A DNA stretch of 64,000 nucleotides, taken from NCBI GenBank assembly GCA_019218445.1, contig JAHUUM010000006.1, positions 50,167 through 114,166 on the forward strand, given 5' to 3'. Position 1 is the stretch's first letter. The number at the start of each line of letters is the position of its first letter. Positions 43,111 through 52,550 of this stretch are shown here, one piece after another. Position numbers and translations under genes: made by a program. This DNA comes from Weeksellaceae bacterium TAE3-ERU29 (GTDB lineage Bacteria; Bacteroidota; Bacteroidia; Flavobacteriales; Weeksellaceae). The notes below the pieces were generated by a model. It saw only the letters and a program-made list of their open reading frames with translations. It was not told the DNA's origin and did no database searches.

Positions 43111-44547
43111 CTAAACTTTCAATTCAAAATCAAGTCCGATTAAATCTTTGTATTTATCTAAAATCGGTTGAGCAAATTCATTAATAAAATCCTCTGTTTG
43201 TTGCGGTGCAAATCCTATAAAGTTTTTAGGGTCAAGCACTTCTTGCAATTTCTCTTTATCTATCGGGAATTTATCATCTTTTACAATTCGCTCTACTAAA
43301 TCGTTTGGTTTACCTTCCATTTTCACTTGTTTGGCTGCTTCCATAGAGTGTGTACGGATAATCTCGTGCAATTCCTGTCGGTCACCTCCGTGTTTTACGC
43401 CTTCCATAATCATATATTCAGTTGCCATAAAAGGTAATTCCTCGTTTATATGTTTGGCAATCATCTTTTCATAAACCACCATTCCGTCCAGAACATTTAT
43501 CCAAATTCCCAAAATAGAATCTATTGCTAAAAAGGCTTGAGGAACAGTTAATCTCTTATTTGCTGAATCATCTAAAGTACGCTCAAACCACTGAGTTGCG
43601 GCTACTAATCCCGAACCCTGAGAAACCGTCATTACAAATTTAGCCAACGCCCCGATACGCTCACAACGCATTGGGTTTCGTTTATATGCCATGGCGGACG
43701 AACCAATTTGATTTTTCTCAAAAGGCTCTTCTATTTCTTTTAAGTTTTGTAACAATCGGACATCGGTAGAAAATTTATGTGCCGACTGAGCAATATTGCT
43801 TAATAAAGCCATTACTTCGGCATCTATTTTTCTGTCGTAAGTTTGTCCCGTTACGCCCAAAACATTAGAAAACCCGAATCGTGCAGAAAGCTGTTTGTCT
43901 AATTCTCTAACTTTAGAATAATCATCGTTAAATAATTCTTTAAAACTTGCCGCTGTTCCCGTTGTTCCTTTAACTCCTCTGAATCTTAATGTTTTAATTC
44001 TGAATTCTAATTCTTCAAAATCTAACAAAACACTTTGCAACCAAAGCGTTGCTCTTTTCCCTACGGTTGTTAATTGAGCCGGTTGATAGTGCGTAAATCC
44101 TAAAGTTGGTAAATCTTTATATTTTTTAGCAAAATTTGAAAGCCCTGCAATTACGTTTACCAATTTCTCTTTTACGATTTCCAACCCGTCTTTAATTTGA
44201 ATTAAATCGGTGTTATCACCTACGAAAGCTGAAGTTGCCCCCAAGTGGATAATCGCTTTGGCTTTTGGAGCTGCCTCGCCAAATGTATGAACGTGTGCCA
44301 TAACATCATGACGAAATTTTTTCTCGTACTCCGCAGCTTTTTCGTAATCTATATTTTCGGCATTTGCCTTTAATTCGTCTATTTGCTCCTGTGTAATCTC
44401 TAAACCTAAATCTTTTTGAATTTCAGCTAAAGCTATCCAAAGTTTTCTCCAAGTTCCGAATTTTTTATCGGGAGAGAAATTATATAACATTTCTTTAGAC
44501 GCATAACGAGATTCCAAAGGGTTTTGATAAACTTTATTTTTGCTCAT
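43111..44547 (-). CDS. purB: Adenylosuccinate lyase
   Basis: A 478-residue fumarase-superfamily enzyme acting twice in purine synthesis (SAICAR and adenylosuccinate cleavage). Seen are NPLESRYASKEM (about 9-20), the HLGATSAFVGDN segment (about 102-113), LPTLGFTHYQPAQLTTVGKR (about 150-169) with an active-site His, and the signature GSSAMAYKRNPMRCERI (about 285-301). Length and order are standard. It follows purA on the same strand, separated by an inverted-repeat element. Confidence 0.96.
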   Translation of the reverse strand: MSKNKVYQNPLESRYASKEMLYNFSPDKKFGTWRKLWIALAEIQKDLGLEITQEQIDELKANAENIDYEKAAEYEKKFRHDVMAHVHTFGEAAPKAKAIIHLGATSAFVGDNTDLIQIKDGLEIVKEKLVNVIAGLSNFAKKYKDLPTLGFTHYQPAQLTTVGKRATLWLQSVLLDFEELEFRIKTLRFRGVKGTTGTAASFKELFNDDYSKVRELDKQLSARFGFSNVLGVTGQTYDRKIDAEVMALLSNIAQSAHKFSTDVRLLQNLKEIEEPFEKNQIGSSAMAYKRNPMRCERIGALAKFVMTVSQGSGLVAATQWFERTLDDSANKRLTVPQAFLAIDSILGIWINVLDGMVVYEKMIAKHINEELPFMATEYMIMEGVKHGGDRQELHEIIRTHSMEAAKQVKMEGKPNDLVERIVKDDKFPIDKEKLQEVLDPKNFIGFAPQQTEDFINEFAQPILDKYKDLIGLDFELKV

Positions 44548-44607
44548 ATTTTTTATTTTAAACTAATTAATGTGAGTAAGATTTTCTAATTCTTTCATTT
44601 ATATTTT

Positions 44608-44670
44608 GTCATGCTGAATTTATTTCAGCATCGCAAGATTTATGAGATTCTGAAACAAGTTCAGAATGAC
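44608..44670. repeat. Dispersed inverted-repeat element between purA and purB
   Basis: A 63-bp element with ends GTCATGCTGAA and TTCAGAATGAC (10 of 11 complementary) and an inner pair TTTCAGCATC/GATTCTGAAA. It thus holds four versions of one GTCATxCTGAA word and can fold into a long hairpin. A diverged copy lies at 10104-10169. Similar units occur in many Bacteroidetes genomes from memory. Confidence 0.75.
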
Positions 44671-44698
44671 ACAACTCACACAAATTTATTTTTTAATA

Positions 44699-45985
44699 TT
44701 AAAATAATTCTTTTCTAATAATATTCTGACTTCTGTCCGGACCTACGGAAACTAAGTAAACTTCGATTCCTAAATAATCCTCGATAAATTTAATGTAGTC
44801 TTGTGCAGTTTGTGGTAATTCTTCAAATCTACTAAACTTAGTTATATCTTCATTAAATCCGTCTAACTCTTCGTAAATTGGTGTGTATTTCGCCAATTTT
44901 GTGGTAGAAGAAGTAAAGTAATCAATGATTTCTCCGTCTTCTGTTTTATATGCTGTACAAACTTTTATTTTATCAAATCCTTGTAGAACGTCTAATTTTG
45001 TAATCACTAAGTGCGTGATTCCGTTTATCATACAAGCATGACGAAGTGCTACTAAATCTAACCAACCGCAACGTCTTGGTCTTCCTGTAACCGCCCCAAA
45101 CTCATGCCCTACTTTTGCCATTATAGCTCCGGCTTCTTCAAAATCTTCGGTTACGAATGGTCCATTTCCTACACGTGTGCAATAGGCTTTTGCTACCCCG
45201 ATAAGATTTTGTAATTTATTTGGTGGAACACCTGCCCCTATACAGACACCTCCGGTAGTTGGCGAAGAAGAAGTTACATAAGGATATGTTCCGAAATCAA
45301 TGTCTAACATTAAGGCTTGAGCTCCTTCAAAAAGTACATTTTGTCCTTCATCTATTGCTTGATTAATTTGTAATTCTGTGTCTACAATTCTTTCTTTTAA
45401 TTTTTCTCCTATTTCAATGTATTCATTATAAATAGTTTCAAAATCTAAGCCCGGTTTATTATACAATTTCTCGAAAATTGCGTTTTTAACCTCAATATTT
45501 TTCTTTAGTTTCTCTCGTAAAATATCAGGATTTAATAAATCTATCATTCTTACTCCGATACGAGCAACTTTGTCCTCGTAACATGGTCCAATTCCTTTTT
45601 TAGTAGTTCCGATAGAGCTTTTCCCCGCAGCTTCTTCTCTATAAGTATCATACAAAATATGATAAGGCATGATTACGTGGGCTCTACGGCTGATGAATAC
45701 ATGGTCTGTACGCATTCCTTTCTCTTCTATTTTAGAAATTTCATTCATGAATGCTTTTGGATCTACTACAACGCCATTCCCTAAAATACATTTACCTTTA
45801 CACTGCAAAACTCCGGAAGGGAGCAACTGCAATACAAATTTATCCTCACCTGCATATACGGTGTGCCCTGCATTATTTCCACCTTGAAAGCGTACTACAT
45901 AATCTGACTTTGCAGATAAAACATCTGTGATTTTACCTTTACCCTCGTCGCCCCATTGAAGACCGACTACTACGAATGTTGACAT
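44699..45985 (-). CDS. purA: Adenylosuccinate synthetase
   Basis: A 428-residue GTP-dependent enzyme that joins IMP and aspartate in AMP synthesis. Diagnostic segments are GLQWGDEGKGKITD (residues 8-21), FQGGNNAGHTVY (about 33-44), SSIGTTKKGIGPCYEDK (about 122-138), FEGAQALMLDIDFGTYPYVTSSSP (about 219-242) and TGRPRRCGWLDLVALRHA (about 299-316). Together with purB it forms the branch from IMP to AMP. The length is typical. Confidence 0.98.
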   Translation of the reverse strand: MSTFVVVGLQWGDEGKGKITDVLSAKSDYVVRFQGGNNAGHTVYAGEDKFVLQLLPSGVLQCKGKCILGNGVVVDPKAFMNEISKIEEKGMRTDHVFISRRAHVIMPYHILYDTYREEAAGKSSIGTTKKGIGPCYEDKVARIGVRMIDLLNPDILREKLKKNIEVKNAIFEKLYNKPGLDFETIYNEYIEIGEKLKERIVDTELQINQAIDEGQNVLFEGAQALMLDIDFGTYPYVTSSSPTTGGVCIGAGVPPNKLQNLIGVAKAYCTRVGNGPFVTEDFEEAGAIMAKVGHEFGAVTGRPRRCGWLDLVALRHACMINGITHLVITKLDVLQGFDKIKVCTAYKTEDGEIIDYFTSSTTKLAKYTPIYEELDGFNEDITKFSRFEELPQTAQDYIKFIEDYLGIEVYLVSVGPDRSQNIIRKELF

Positions 45986-46351
45986 ATTTTTATAATGTTA
46001 TATAACTTGTTTACGGAGTGTAAAGTTACTAAAAGTTATTAACTCTATATCTATTTAGATTTTTAATTTTTAACAAGTTTTTACCAATGAATAACTACAG
46101 TATATTTTTATATAGTTCTTAAAAAAATTAGGAACTAATCTATTATATTTCCTTTTTAAGAGGATCAAAAAAACATAAAAAACACAAAAAGTAGTCGTTA
46201 CAAAATTCATTGAAACAACTTTTTTATTGATTCTTCTCATATCCCCATACACAGGAACAATATTCAAATATTAAAATCTCAGAGTTTTTTTTGATATTGG
46301 AACACACTCTTTATAGGACAGAATTAAAATAAACTCGCTGTTTATTAAAAT
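45986..46351. other. AT-rich gap between purA and the RluA gene
   Basis: A 366-bp stretch with no credible gene; a 65-codon minus-strand frame at 46070-46267 lacks any recognisable feature. TAACTTTA on the minus strand at 46021-46028 is one base off a -7 box and might serve purA. A short hairpin (TAGTTCTTAA at 46113-46122, TTAGGAACTA at 46128-46137) is the only other structure I see. Confidence 0.5.
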
Positions 46352-47032
46352 TTACTCACAAGCACTCCATAAACTATCCTTAGACAAAGGAGCTTTAATG
46401 GAAACAGTTTCTTTGGTAACAGGGTGCTCAAATTCTAAAAAACGAGCGTGCAAATGAATTCCTCCGTCTTTATTAGAACGATTAGCTCCGTATTTTAAAT
46501 CTCCTTTAATTACTGCTCCAATTTTAGACATTTGGGCTCTAATTTGGTGTGAACGTCCCGTTTCTAACTCAACTTCAAAAAGCCAATAATTATCCAAAGT
46601 CTTGATTAAATTATAATGTAAAACAGCTTTCTTAGCTCCTTCGGTAGGTTTTGCAAAAACAGTAACTGTATTATTTTTACTGTTTTTTCTTAAATAATGC
46701 GTGAGTGTGTCTGCTGTTTTTTTATCGGGCGTTAAGGGAGTGGTTAAAGCCCAATAAATCTTTTTCACGTCTCTCTTTTTGAATTTCTCATTCATTCTGC
46801 TGAGAGCCTTACTTGTTTTAGCGTAAACAATTGCTCCACTTGTTACTCGGTCTAATCTGTGAATTAGTCCCAAATAAACATTTCCCGGTTTATTATCTCT
46901 TATTTTAATAAAATCCTTAATCTTATCCATTAAAGTTTTATCACCGGTATTGTCGCCTTGTACCAATTCTCCACACTTTTTATTTACAATAATGAGGTGA
47001 TTGTCTTCGTATAAAATCTCGAAATCAGGCAA
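46352..47032 (-). CDS. RluA family pseudouridine synthase
   Basis: A 226-residue stand-alone catalytic domain. The catalytic Asp61 lies in GLIHRLDRVTSG (55-66). LLKTLDNYW-type and ELETGRSHQIRAQMSKIG (about 155-172) segments follow. There is no S4 RNA-binding domain. It isomerises uridines in rRNA or tRNA; the site is unknown. The start seems to be TTG at 47032, since no in-frame ATG gives a normal N-terminus and ILYEDNHLIIVNK is the usual opening. It lies 18 bp downstream of panB on the same strand. Confidence 0.9.
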   Translation of the reverse strand: MPDFEILYEDNHLIIVNKKCGELVQGDNTGDKTLMDKIKDFIKIRDNKPGNVYLGLIHRLDRVTSGAIVYAKTSKALSRMNEKFKKRDVKKIYWALTTPLTPDKKTADTLTHYLRKNSKNNTVTVFAKPTEGAKKAVLHYNLIKTLDNYWLFEVELETGRSHQIRAQMSKIGAVIKGDLKYGANRSNKDGGIHLHARFLEFEHPVTKETVSIKAPLSKDSLWSACE

Positions 47033-47050
47033 AATATAAAATTCTAAAAA

Positions 47051-47866
47051 TTAATAACTTTCTTTTTCGTTCGGGAAATCAGTGCTTTTTACATCTTCTA
47101 CATATTGACTGATAGCTCCCGTAATTTGCTCGTATAAATTAAGATATTGTCTAAGGAATTTAGGTTTAAAACCTTTGTTCATTCCCAGCATGTCCTGAAT
47201 TACCAAAACTTGACCGTCACAATCTGCACCCGCTCCAATCCCGATAGTTGGAATATCTAAAGATTCTGTAACTTCTTTGGCTAATTTAGCGGGAATTTTC
47301 TCTAGAACCAAAGCAAATACACCTAATTTTTCTAATAAAAGAGCATCTTTCTTTAATTTCTCTGCTTCGGCATCTTCTTTTGCTCTCAGTCCGTAACCTC
47401 CAAACTGATTAACGCTTTGTGGAGTCAATCCCAGATGTCCCACAACAGGAATTCCGGCATTTACTATTTTTTTAACCGCTTTTTTTATTTCCTTCCCACC
47501 TTCAAGTTTTATGGCTTGGGCGTTGGTTTCTTTCATAATTCTGATAGCAGATTCCAATGCTTTATCAGGATTAGATTGATAGGAACCAAAAGGCAAATCA
47601 ACTACTACTAAAGCTCTTTTTGTTCCTCTTACAACAGATTGACCATGATAAATCATTTGGTCTAAAGTAATAGGTAAAGTTGTTTCATGTCCTGCCATTG
47701 TATTTGCCGCAGAATCACCGACCAAAATCATATCTAACCCTCCGGTGTCTGCCATTTGAGCCATTGTAAAATCGTAAGAAGTCAGCATTGCGATTTTATT
47801 ATTTTCATGCTTCATGGCACGAATAGATTCAGTTGTTAATCTTTTTATATCTTTGTATATAGACAT
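47051..47866 (-). CDS. panB: 3-methyl-2-oxobutanoate hydroxymethyltransferase
   Basis: A 271-residue TIM-barrel enzyme, first committed step of pantothenate synthesis. Seen are [14 protein letters not shown] (about 27-40), [18 protein letters not shown] (about 48-65, metal and substrate site), [12 protein letters not shown] (about 118-129), [18 protein letters not shown] (about 140-157) and [23 protein letters not shown] (about 203-225). Length is usual. A -7 box lies 26 bp upstream; the RluA-type gene follows, so they share a transcript. Confidence 0.96.
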   Translation of the reverse strand: MSIYKDIKRLTTESIRAMKHENNKIAMLTSYDFTMAQMADTGGLDMILVGDSAANTMAGHETTLPITLDQMIYHGQSVVRGTKRALVVVDLPFGSYQSNPDKALESAIRIMKETNAQAIKLEGGKEIKKAVKKIVNAGIPVVGHLGLTPQSVNQFGGYGLRAKEDAEAEKLKKDALLLEKLGVFALVLEKIPAKLAKEVTESLDIPTIGIGAGADCDGQVLVIQDMLGMNKGFKPKFLRQYLNLYEQITGAISQYVEDVKSTDFPNEKESY

Positions 47867-47892
47867 TTCTTTACCTCTTTGTGATAAGAGAA

Positions 47893-47900
47893 CAAAGATA
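47893..47900 (-). promoter_or_regulatory. Candidate -7 box for panB
   Basis: The minus strand reads TATCTTTG, a full TAnnTTTG match, 26 bp before the panB ATG. Confidence 0.5.
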
Positions 47901-47942
47901 TAAAATATTATACAAGCTCAGAAGGGCATTTTGTTTTTTAGA

Positions 47943-49013
47943 ATGAGAAAAAAAATCAATATTAATAAAAACTTATACGGACTAATCTTTTGTGCGACAG
48001 CCTATTTATTAGTTAAATTATTAATTAATATAAGCTTTTTTACGGCAACAGTTTATCCATCTTTTTACCGAAACTTTTATCCGATTTATACAAAAGTATT
48101 TGGTTGGTTAAGTTTTTCGGTTGGGGATTTTATGTATTTGTTTTTGGGTTTATTTTTAGTTCAATTTATTTACAAGTTTATAAAAAGTATTTTTAAAAGA
48201 CCTGTTTTGTGGTCTGAATTAAATAAACTATTTTGGTGTATAGGTATTTTTTATTTTGCCTTCCACTTTTTGTGGGCTTTTAATTATTATAAAAAACCAA
48301 TAATAGAATTAGAATCAAATGAAATCTCTATTGAAGAATTAAAGGCTACTGCGGATGATATATTTAATCAAACTAAAAAATTAAGTGGTTTTGTTCCTAG
48401 AAATCAGGCTAATGAATTTATTTTTGATGAAAGAGGTTTTAATTATTTTATAAAAGATAGTTTGAAAACTATAGAAGGTATGAATTTACCTTATTTAAAA
48501 TTCCCGAAAGTCCGTAAAAAGAATAGTATTTATAGTTTAATCATGAATTATGCTGGCGTTGCAGGATATTATAATCCGTTTACGGCAGAAGCTCAAATAG
48601 TGAATAAAATTCCCGAGATTTCTCAACCTTTTACAATAGCTCATGAACAATCGCACCAAATGGGCTATGGCTTTGAGAGCGAAGCTAATTTTATAGGCTA
48701 TTTAACTTGTGAACAAAGTGATAATGTGAGTTTAAAATACTCGGCGAATTATAAAGCCTTGAAATATCTTTTAAGGGCGATTTACCCATCAGATTCTATT
48801 TATGTAAAAGATAAATTAGAGCATTATACTTCAGGAATGAGAGCTGATAGAGAAGCTGAAAAACGTTACTATGAGAAATATGAAAGCCAAGCTGATAAGG
48901 TTTTTAGTTTTATGAATGACCAATACTTAAAATCTAATAATCAAAGTGAGGGAATTGGTAGTTATGGAGTTTTTGTAGATTTATTGATAAATTATAAAAG
49001 ACGAAACAATTAG
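47943..49013 (+). CDS. DUF3810 membrane protein with HExxH-like motif
   Basis: A 356-residue protein with three N-terminal membrane helices (about 9-30, 50-72 and 98-116) and a large soluble domain. That domain has FTIAHEQSHQMGYGFESEANFIGYLTC (about 227-253), where H-E-Q-S-H fits a zinc-protease HExxH and the following E-A-N-F could give the third ligand. This matches the DUF3810 family, of unknown substrate. I start at ATG 47943; a TTG four codons earlier is possible. It shares a terminator with the convergent ppiD gene. Confidence 0.82.
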   Translation: MRKKININKNLYGLIFCATAYLLVKLLINISFFTATVYPSFYRNFYPIYTKVFGWLSFSVGDFMYLFLGLFLVQFIYKFIKSIFKRPVLWSELNKLFWCIGIFYFAFHFLWAFNYYKKPIIELESNEISIEELKATADDIFNQTKKLSGFVPRNQANEFIFDERGFNYFIKDSLKTIEGMNLPYLKFPKVRKKNSIYSLIMNYAGVAGYYNPFTAEAQIVNKIPEISQPFTIAHEQSHQMGYGFESEANFIGYLTCEQSDNVSLKYSANYKALKYLLRAIYPSDSIYVKDKLEHYTSGMRADREAEKRYYEKYESQADKVFSFMNDQYLKSNNQSEGIGSYGVFVDLLINYKRRNN

Positions 49014-49020
49014 ATACAAA

Positions 49021-49048
49021 AAAAACTCAACCAAAAAGTTGAGTTTTT
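49021..49048. terminator. Bidirectional terminator between DUF3810 and ppiD
   Basis: AAAAACTCAAC (49021-49031) pairs with GTTGAGTTTTT (49038-49048), with runs of A and T on both flanks. Confidence 0.9.
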
Positions 49049-49066
49049 TTAATATATTGTGATAGA

Positions 49067-51244
49067 TTATCTAATCAATACTTTCGCTCTGTTATCTTCT
49101 ACATCAACAGCATCAACCATTGTTCTGATTAATGAATTCTGAATTATGTTTCCGTATTGAGCTTGCAAACTATTTATTTCATTAGAAAGGTCTTCTTTTT
49201 TAGCACCTGTAATTTTATCTTTCACTTGGATAACAAAAAGACCGTTTATCCCTTTTATTACATTTGAAGTAGCATTTTTAGGTAAAGCTAAAGCAACTGC
49301 TCCCACATTTGGCTCTACTCCTATACCTTCAATATTTGCTTGATTGAAGGTGATATTAGAAGCTGTCCCTGTTTTACCCCCTAATATTTTACTTACAGCA
49401 GATAGGTCTTTATTATTTCCTATTAACTCTTTAGCTTTTTTCTGAGCTAAATCTGCTTTTAAAATATCTTCTAACTGTCCTCTGTAAGATGCTACGTTGT
49501 AGTCTTTCTTAGAATATTTATTTGAAAGATATACTAAAATTTGACCTCCTGTAGAAGTCTCAAACTTCTCTATACTTCCTGTTTTTGTTTCATCATTAAA
49601 TGCCCAAGCTAAAATATCTCCTTCTTTTTGTGTTCCGGAAAGTCCTGTAATATCAGATTCAAAACGAGTAACGCCATCAGCATTATTTACTTCTGCTCCA
49701 AGTTTTCTTGCAGCATTTATAAACTCATTAGTACTTTTGTTTTGAGTATCTACAGCTAATTTGTTTGCTTTATTAAATAAATTCTCTTGGGTAGCCTCAG
49801 ATGCTTTTAATGATTTTCTAATTACAGCAAATTGATATCCTGTTTTTGTTTTAGTATCATCTATTCTGATAATATGGAATCCGAATTGACTAACTGTTTC
49901 CCCAATAAATCCTTTTGGGTTATTCATTGCAAATTCTCTGTAGTTAGGATCGAAACCTTGTTGGAATCTTCCAACCCAACCAATAGAACCATTGTCTTGA
50001 GCTGCAACTTTGTCATCTGATAATGTAGATGCTATTTCATTAAACTTAGCAGGATTAGCTTTTACCACATTTAAAATACTATCAGCTAATTGTTGAGCTT
50101 GTTGTGGAGTTCTGGTTGCATTTCCACCTTGGGCTCCGGCATAACTGATTAATATATGACTTGTTTTAGCAGAGTCAGTGATTGCTTTAACTCCACTTAC
50201 CTTAATCAACTCGTATGAATCATTAGTTTTTACAGGGCCATATACTTTCCCTTTTTCCGGGTTAGCTAATAAATTTCTTATATTAGCATCCGGTAGATTA
50301 GCTAATTGTTCCTTTGTATAATAAGTAGGATCAAAAGTATCTTCTGAGAATCTAGCTACATAAATAGAATCGTTTTTTGCATTGGCAAAAGACTGAATTG
50401 TATCTGTAATATTATTCCCACTTTTTACATACTCAGGAGATAAACGAGCATTTAACTCATTTAAAACTTCATTAGTATCCTCATTTGAGGCAATAGCAGG
50501 GAAATAAGCATAAGCTATATTTACACTTGCTTGTGGTTTAAATTCTTTTTTATGTAATTTTAAATAATCAATAATTTGATCATCTGTTACTTCTATATTA
50601 TTTTTCTTATTGAAAGTATTGTAATCAACAAAAGTATAATTTATATCTGCACGATTTGTATTTGCTTGATAAGCAAAATTAGCATCTGTATTAGTTACTA
50701 ATATTCCGCTACTTACTAAATTTGTGAAATCAGCCCTTAGCATTGCCGCCTCCGGATTAGCATTTTCCCATTGCTGTAATATTGCTTGTGCTTGAGGGTT
50801 TCCTGCCTGAGTCGCTTTTTTTAATTCAGCTAAAAATAATTTGGTTTCATTTATGTTAGCAACTCCATTAGCATCTATTAAATTTGGTTGTATAGATCTA
50901 AAAAACATTGCTGCTGCTTCAAAATATTGTCTATCTGTATAAACTAACCCTAATTTATTTGCATTTTTAGCTACAACCCTTTCTGAAACTAAATTGTCCC
51001 AAGCTAATTGAGAAATTATATTTTCACTTGCATTTTGCAGTTGAGGGTTTTGGCTTAATCTATTGTAAGCTACATTATATTCTTGAGCTGTGATAGGTAC
51101 GCCGTCGGCAGAACCCATTTTATTTGGATTTCCAAAAATTGATCCATTTGAGAAAATATCCCCAACTAAAAAAGCTAAAAGAGGCACACCAATTACAATA
51201 ATTAGTAGCCATGATTTTTTTCTAATATCTCCTAAAAGAGCCAT
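49067..51244 (-). CDS. ppiD: PpiD/SurA-like periplasmic peptidylprolyl isomerase
   Basis: A 725-residue inner-membrane-anchored foldase. It has one N-terminal helix (about 12-29), a SurA_N-like chaperone region (QEYNVAYNRLSQNPQ and onward) and a parvulin domain near residues 350-460 (ISHILISY-like TSHILISYAGAQGG, then DNGSIGWVGRFQQGFDPNYREFA and VSQFGFHIIRIDDTKT). It should assist folding of outer-membrane proteins in the periplasm. It is the last gene of the envelope run that starts at 55958. A -7 box lies 25 bp upstream, so it also has its own promoter. Confidence 0.9.
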   Translation of the reverse strand: MALLGDIRKKSWLLIIVIGVPLLAFLVGDIFSNGSIFGNPNKMGSADGVPITAQEYNVAYNRLSQNPQLQNASENIISQLAWDNLVSERVVAKNANKLGLVYTDRQYFEAAAMFFRSIQPNLIDANGVANINETKLFLAELKKATQAGNPQAQAILQQWENANPEAAMLRADFTNLVSSGILVTNTDANFAYQANTNRADINYTFVDYNTFNKKNNIEVTDDQIIDYLKLHKKEFKPQASVNIAYAYFPAIASNEDTNEVLNELNARLSPEYVKSGNNITDTIQSFANAKNDSIYVARFSEDTFDPTYYTKEQLANLPDANIRNLLANPEKGKVYGPVKTNDSYELIKVSGVKAITDSAKTSHILISYAGAQGGNATRTPQQAQQLADSILNVVKANPAKFNEIASTLSDDKVAAQDNGSIGWVGRFQQGFDPNYREFAMNNPKGFIGETVSQFGFHIIRIDDTKTKTGYQFAVIRKSLKASEATQENLFNKANKLAVDTQNKSTNEFINAARKLGAEVNNADGVTRFESDITGLSGTQKEGDILAWAFNDETKTGSIEKFETSTGGQILVYLSNKYSKKDYNVASYRGQLEDILKADLAQKKAKELIGNNKDLSAVSKILGGKTGTASNITFNQANIEGIGVEPNVGAVALALPKNATSNVIKGINGLFVIQVKDKITGAKKEDLSNEINSLQAQYGNIIQNSLIRTMVDAVDVEDNRAKVLIR

Positions 51245-51269
51245 CTGTTAAATTTTTATTTACAATTTA

Positions 51270-51277
51270 CAAAAATA
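51270..51277 (-). promoter_or_regulatory. Candidate -7 box for ppiD
   Basis: The minus strand reads TATTTTTG, matching TAnnTTTG, 25 bp before the ppiD ATG. Confidence 0.45.
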
Positions 51278-51308
51278 CAATTTTCTTTTAAAACAAAAAA
51301 TGATTTGC

Positions 51309-52550
51309 TTAATCTTTCAAAATAGTTATTCTAATTTCTTCTACTCTAGTATCAGCTACTTTTGTAGCTTTAAATTTATATTCTCCTATATTAAACTCCT
51401 CATTTTCATCCGGTATCCTTTCTAAATTAGAAACAGCTAAACCTCCTAAAGTCTCATAAGCCTCGCTTTCCGGTAATTCTAATCCATATTCTTGGTTAAT
51501 ATAGTCGATTTCTAAACGAGCCGAAAATAGGTATTCTTCTCCTCGCTTTATTATCTTTTCGGTTAGTTTCACTTTATCATGCTCATCCTCTATCTCTCCG
51601 AACAATTCCTCTACAACATCTTCTACGGTAATCATTCCTGCAGTCCCTCCGTATTCATCTAAAACAATTGCTACTGATTTCCTTTTTTTAATTAAATCGT
51701 TCATTACATCTTTTGCTAACGTTGTTTCGCTTACAAAATCTACCGGAAGCATAGTGTTTCTGATATTCTTTGGCTTTTTAAATAAATCAAAAGAGTGAAT
51801 ATAGCCTATAACATTATCTATATTTTCTTGATAAACAATTATTTTTGAATATCCTGTTTCTATAAATTTCTTTTTTACTTCTGCAATAGGCTCATCAATA
51901 CTTACGGCTACAATCTCTTTTCTGGGGATCATACATTCTCTTGATTTTATTTCTGAGAAATCCAAAGCATTATGAAATATTTGCACCTCGGCATCAATTT
52001 CTTCATTATCATCCAATTGTTCAGAGATAAAAAATTTTAATTCATCTTTTAAAAAGATTTCGTCTTCTATCTCTTTTTCTCCTACTATTTTTAGAAATAG
52101 GTTAGATAGTCCCATTACGAATAAAGTAATAGGTGTGAAAATTTTATAAATTATCCAAGCAGGAATCACAAAAACCTTAAATAATTTATTGGGATATATA
52201 CTGAAAATAGCTTTAGGGAGAAATTCAGCAGTAATTAAAATAACAATTGTAGAAATAAATGTTTGGACAAGAACACCTAAAGTTCCCGATAAAGAAGGGA
52301 TGAAATACATGATAAGCTCTCCCATATAAATCCCGTATATAACTAAAGAGATGTTATTGCCAATGAGCATGGTAGCTATAAAGCTTTTCCCATGTTCTAC
52401 GAGGGAGATCATTATACGAGAAACCCATGTTTCATTTTTAGCTTCAAGTTCTAACTGCATTCTATTAGAGGAAATAAAAGCTATTTCTGTCCCTGAAAAA
52501 AATGCAGAGGCAATTATTGATAGTATAATAATAGTTATAGAAGTTCCCAT
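51309..52550 (-). CDS. CorC/HlyC (CNNM) family membrane protein
   Basis: A 413-residue paralogue of GldE. A DUF21 domain with about four helices starts at FFSGTEIAFISSNRMQLE (about 18-35). CBS domains lie around SRECMIPRKEIVAVSI (about 196-211) and VLDEYGGTAGMITVEDVVEELFGEI (about 296-320), and a CorC_HlyC C-terminal domain ends with EEIRITI. The family is linked to magnesium or cobalt efflux. It directly abuts the LptC-like gene, and its place in the PpiD/LptC cluster separates it from GldE. Confidence 0.87.
   Translation of the reverse strand: MGTSITIIILSIIASAFFSGTEIAFISSNRMQLELEAKNETWVSRIMISLVEHGKSFIATMLIGNNISLVIYGIYMGELIMYFIPSLSGTLGVLVQTFISTIVILITAEFLPKAIFSIYPNKLFKVFVIPAWIIYKIFTPITLFVMGLSNLFLKIVGEKEIEDEIFLKDELKFFISEQLDDNEEIDAEVQIFHNALDFSEIKSRECMIPRKEIVAVSIDEPIAEVKKKFIETGYSKIIVYQENIDNVIGYIHSFDLFKKPKNIRNTMLPVDFVSETTLAKDVMNDLIKKRKSVAIVLDEYGGTAGMITVEDVVEELFGEIEDEHDKVKLTEKIIKRGEEYLFSARLEIDYINQEYGLELPESEAYETLGGLAVSNLERIPDENEEFNIGEYKFKATKVADTRVEEIRITILKD

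Noticed and set aside
46070..46267. A 65-codon frame on the minus strand between purA and the RluA gene
   Set aside because: It has low-complexity basic/aromatic composition, no ribosome signal, no family pattern and lies in an AT-rich gap; best seen as chance.
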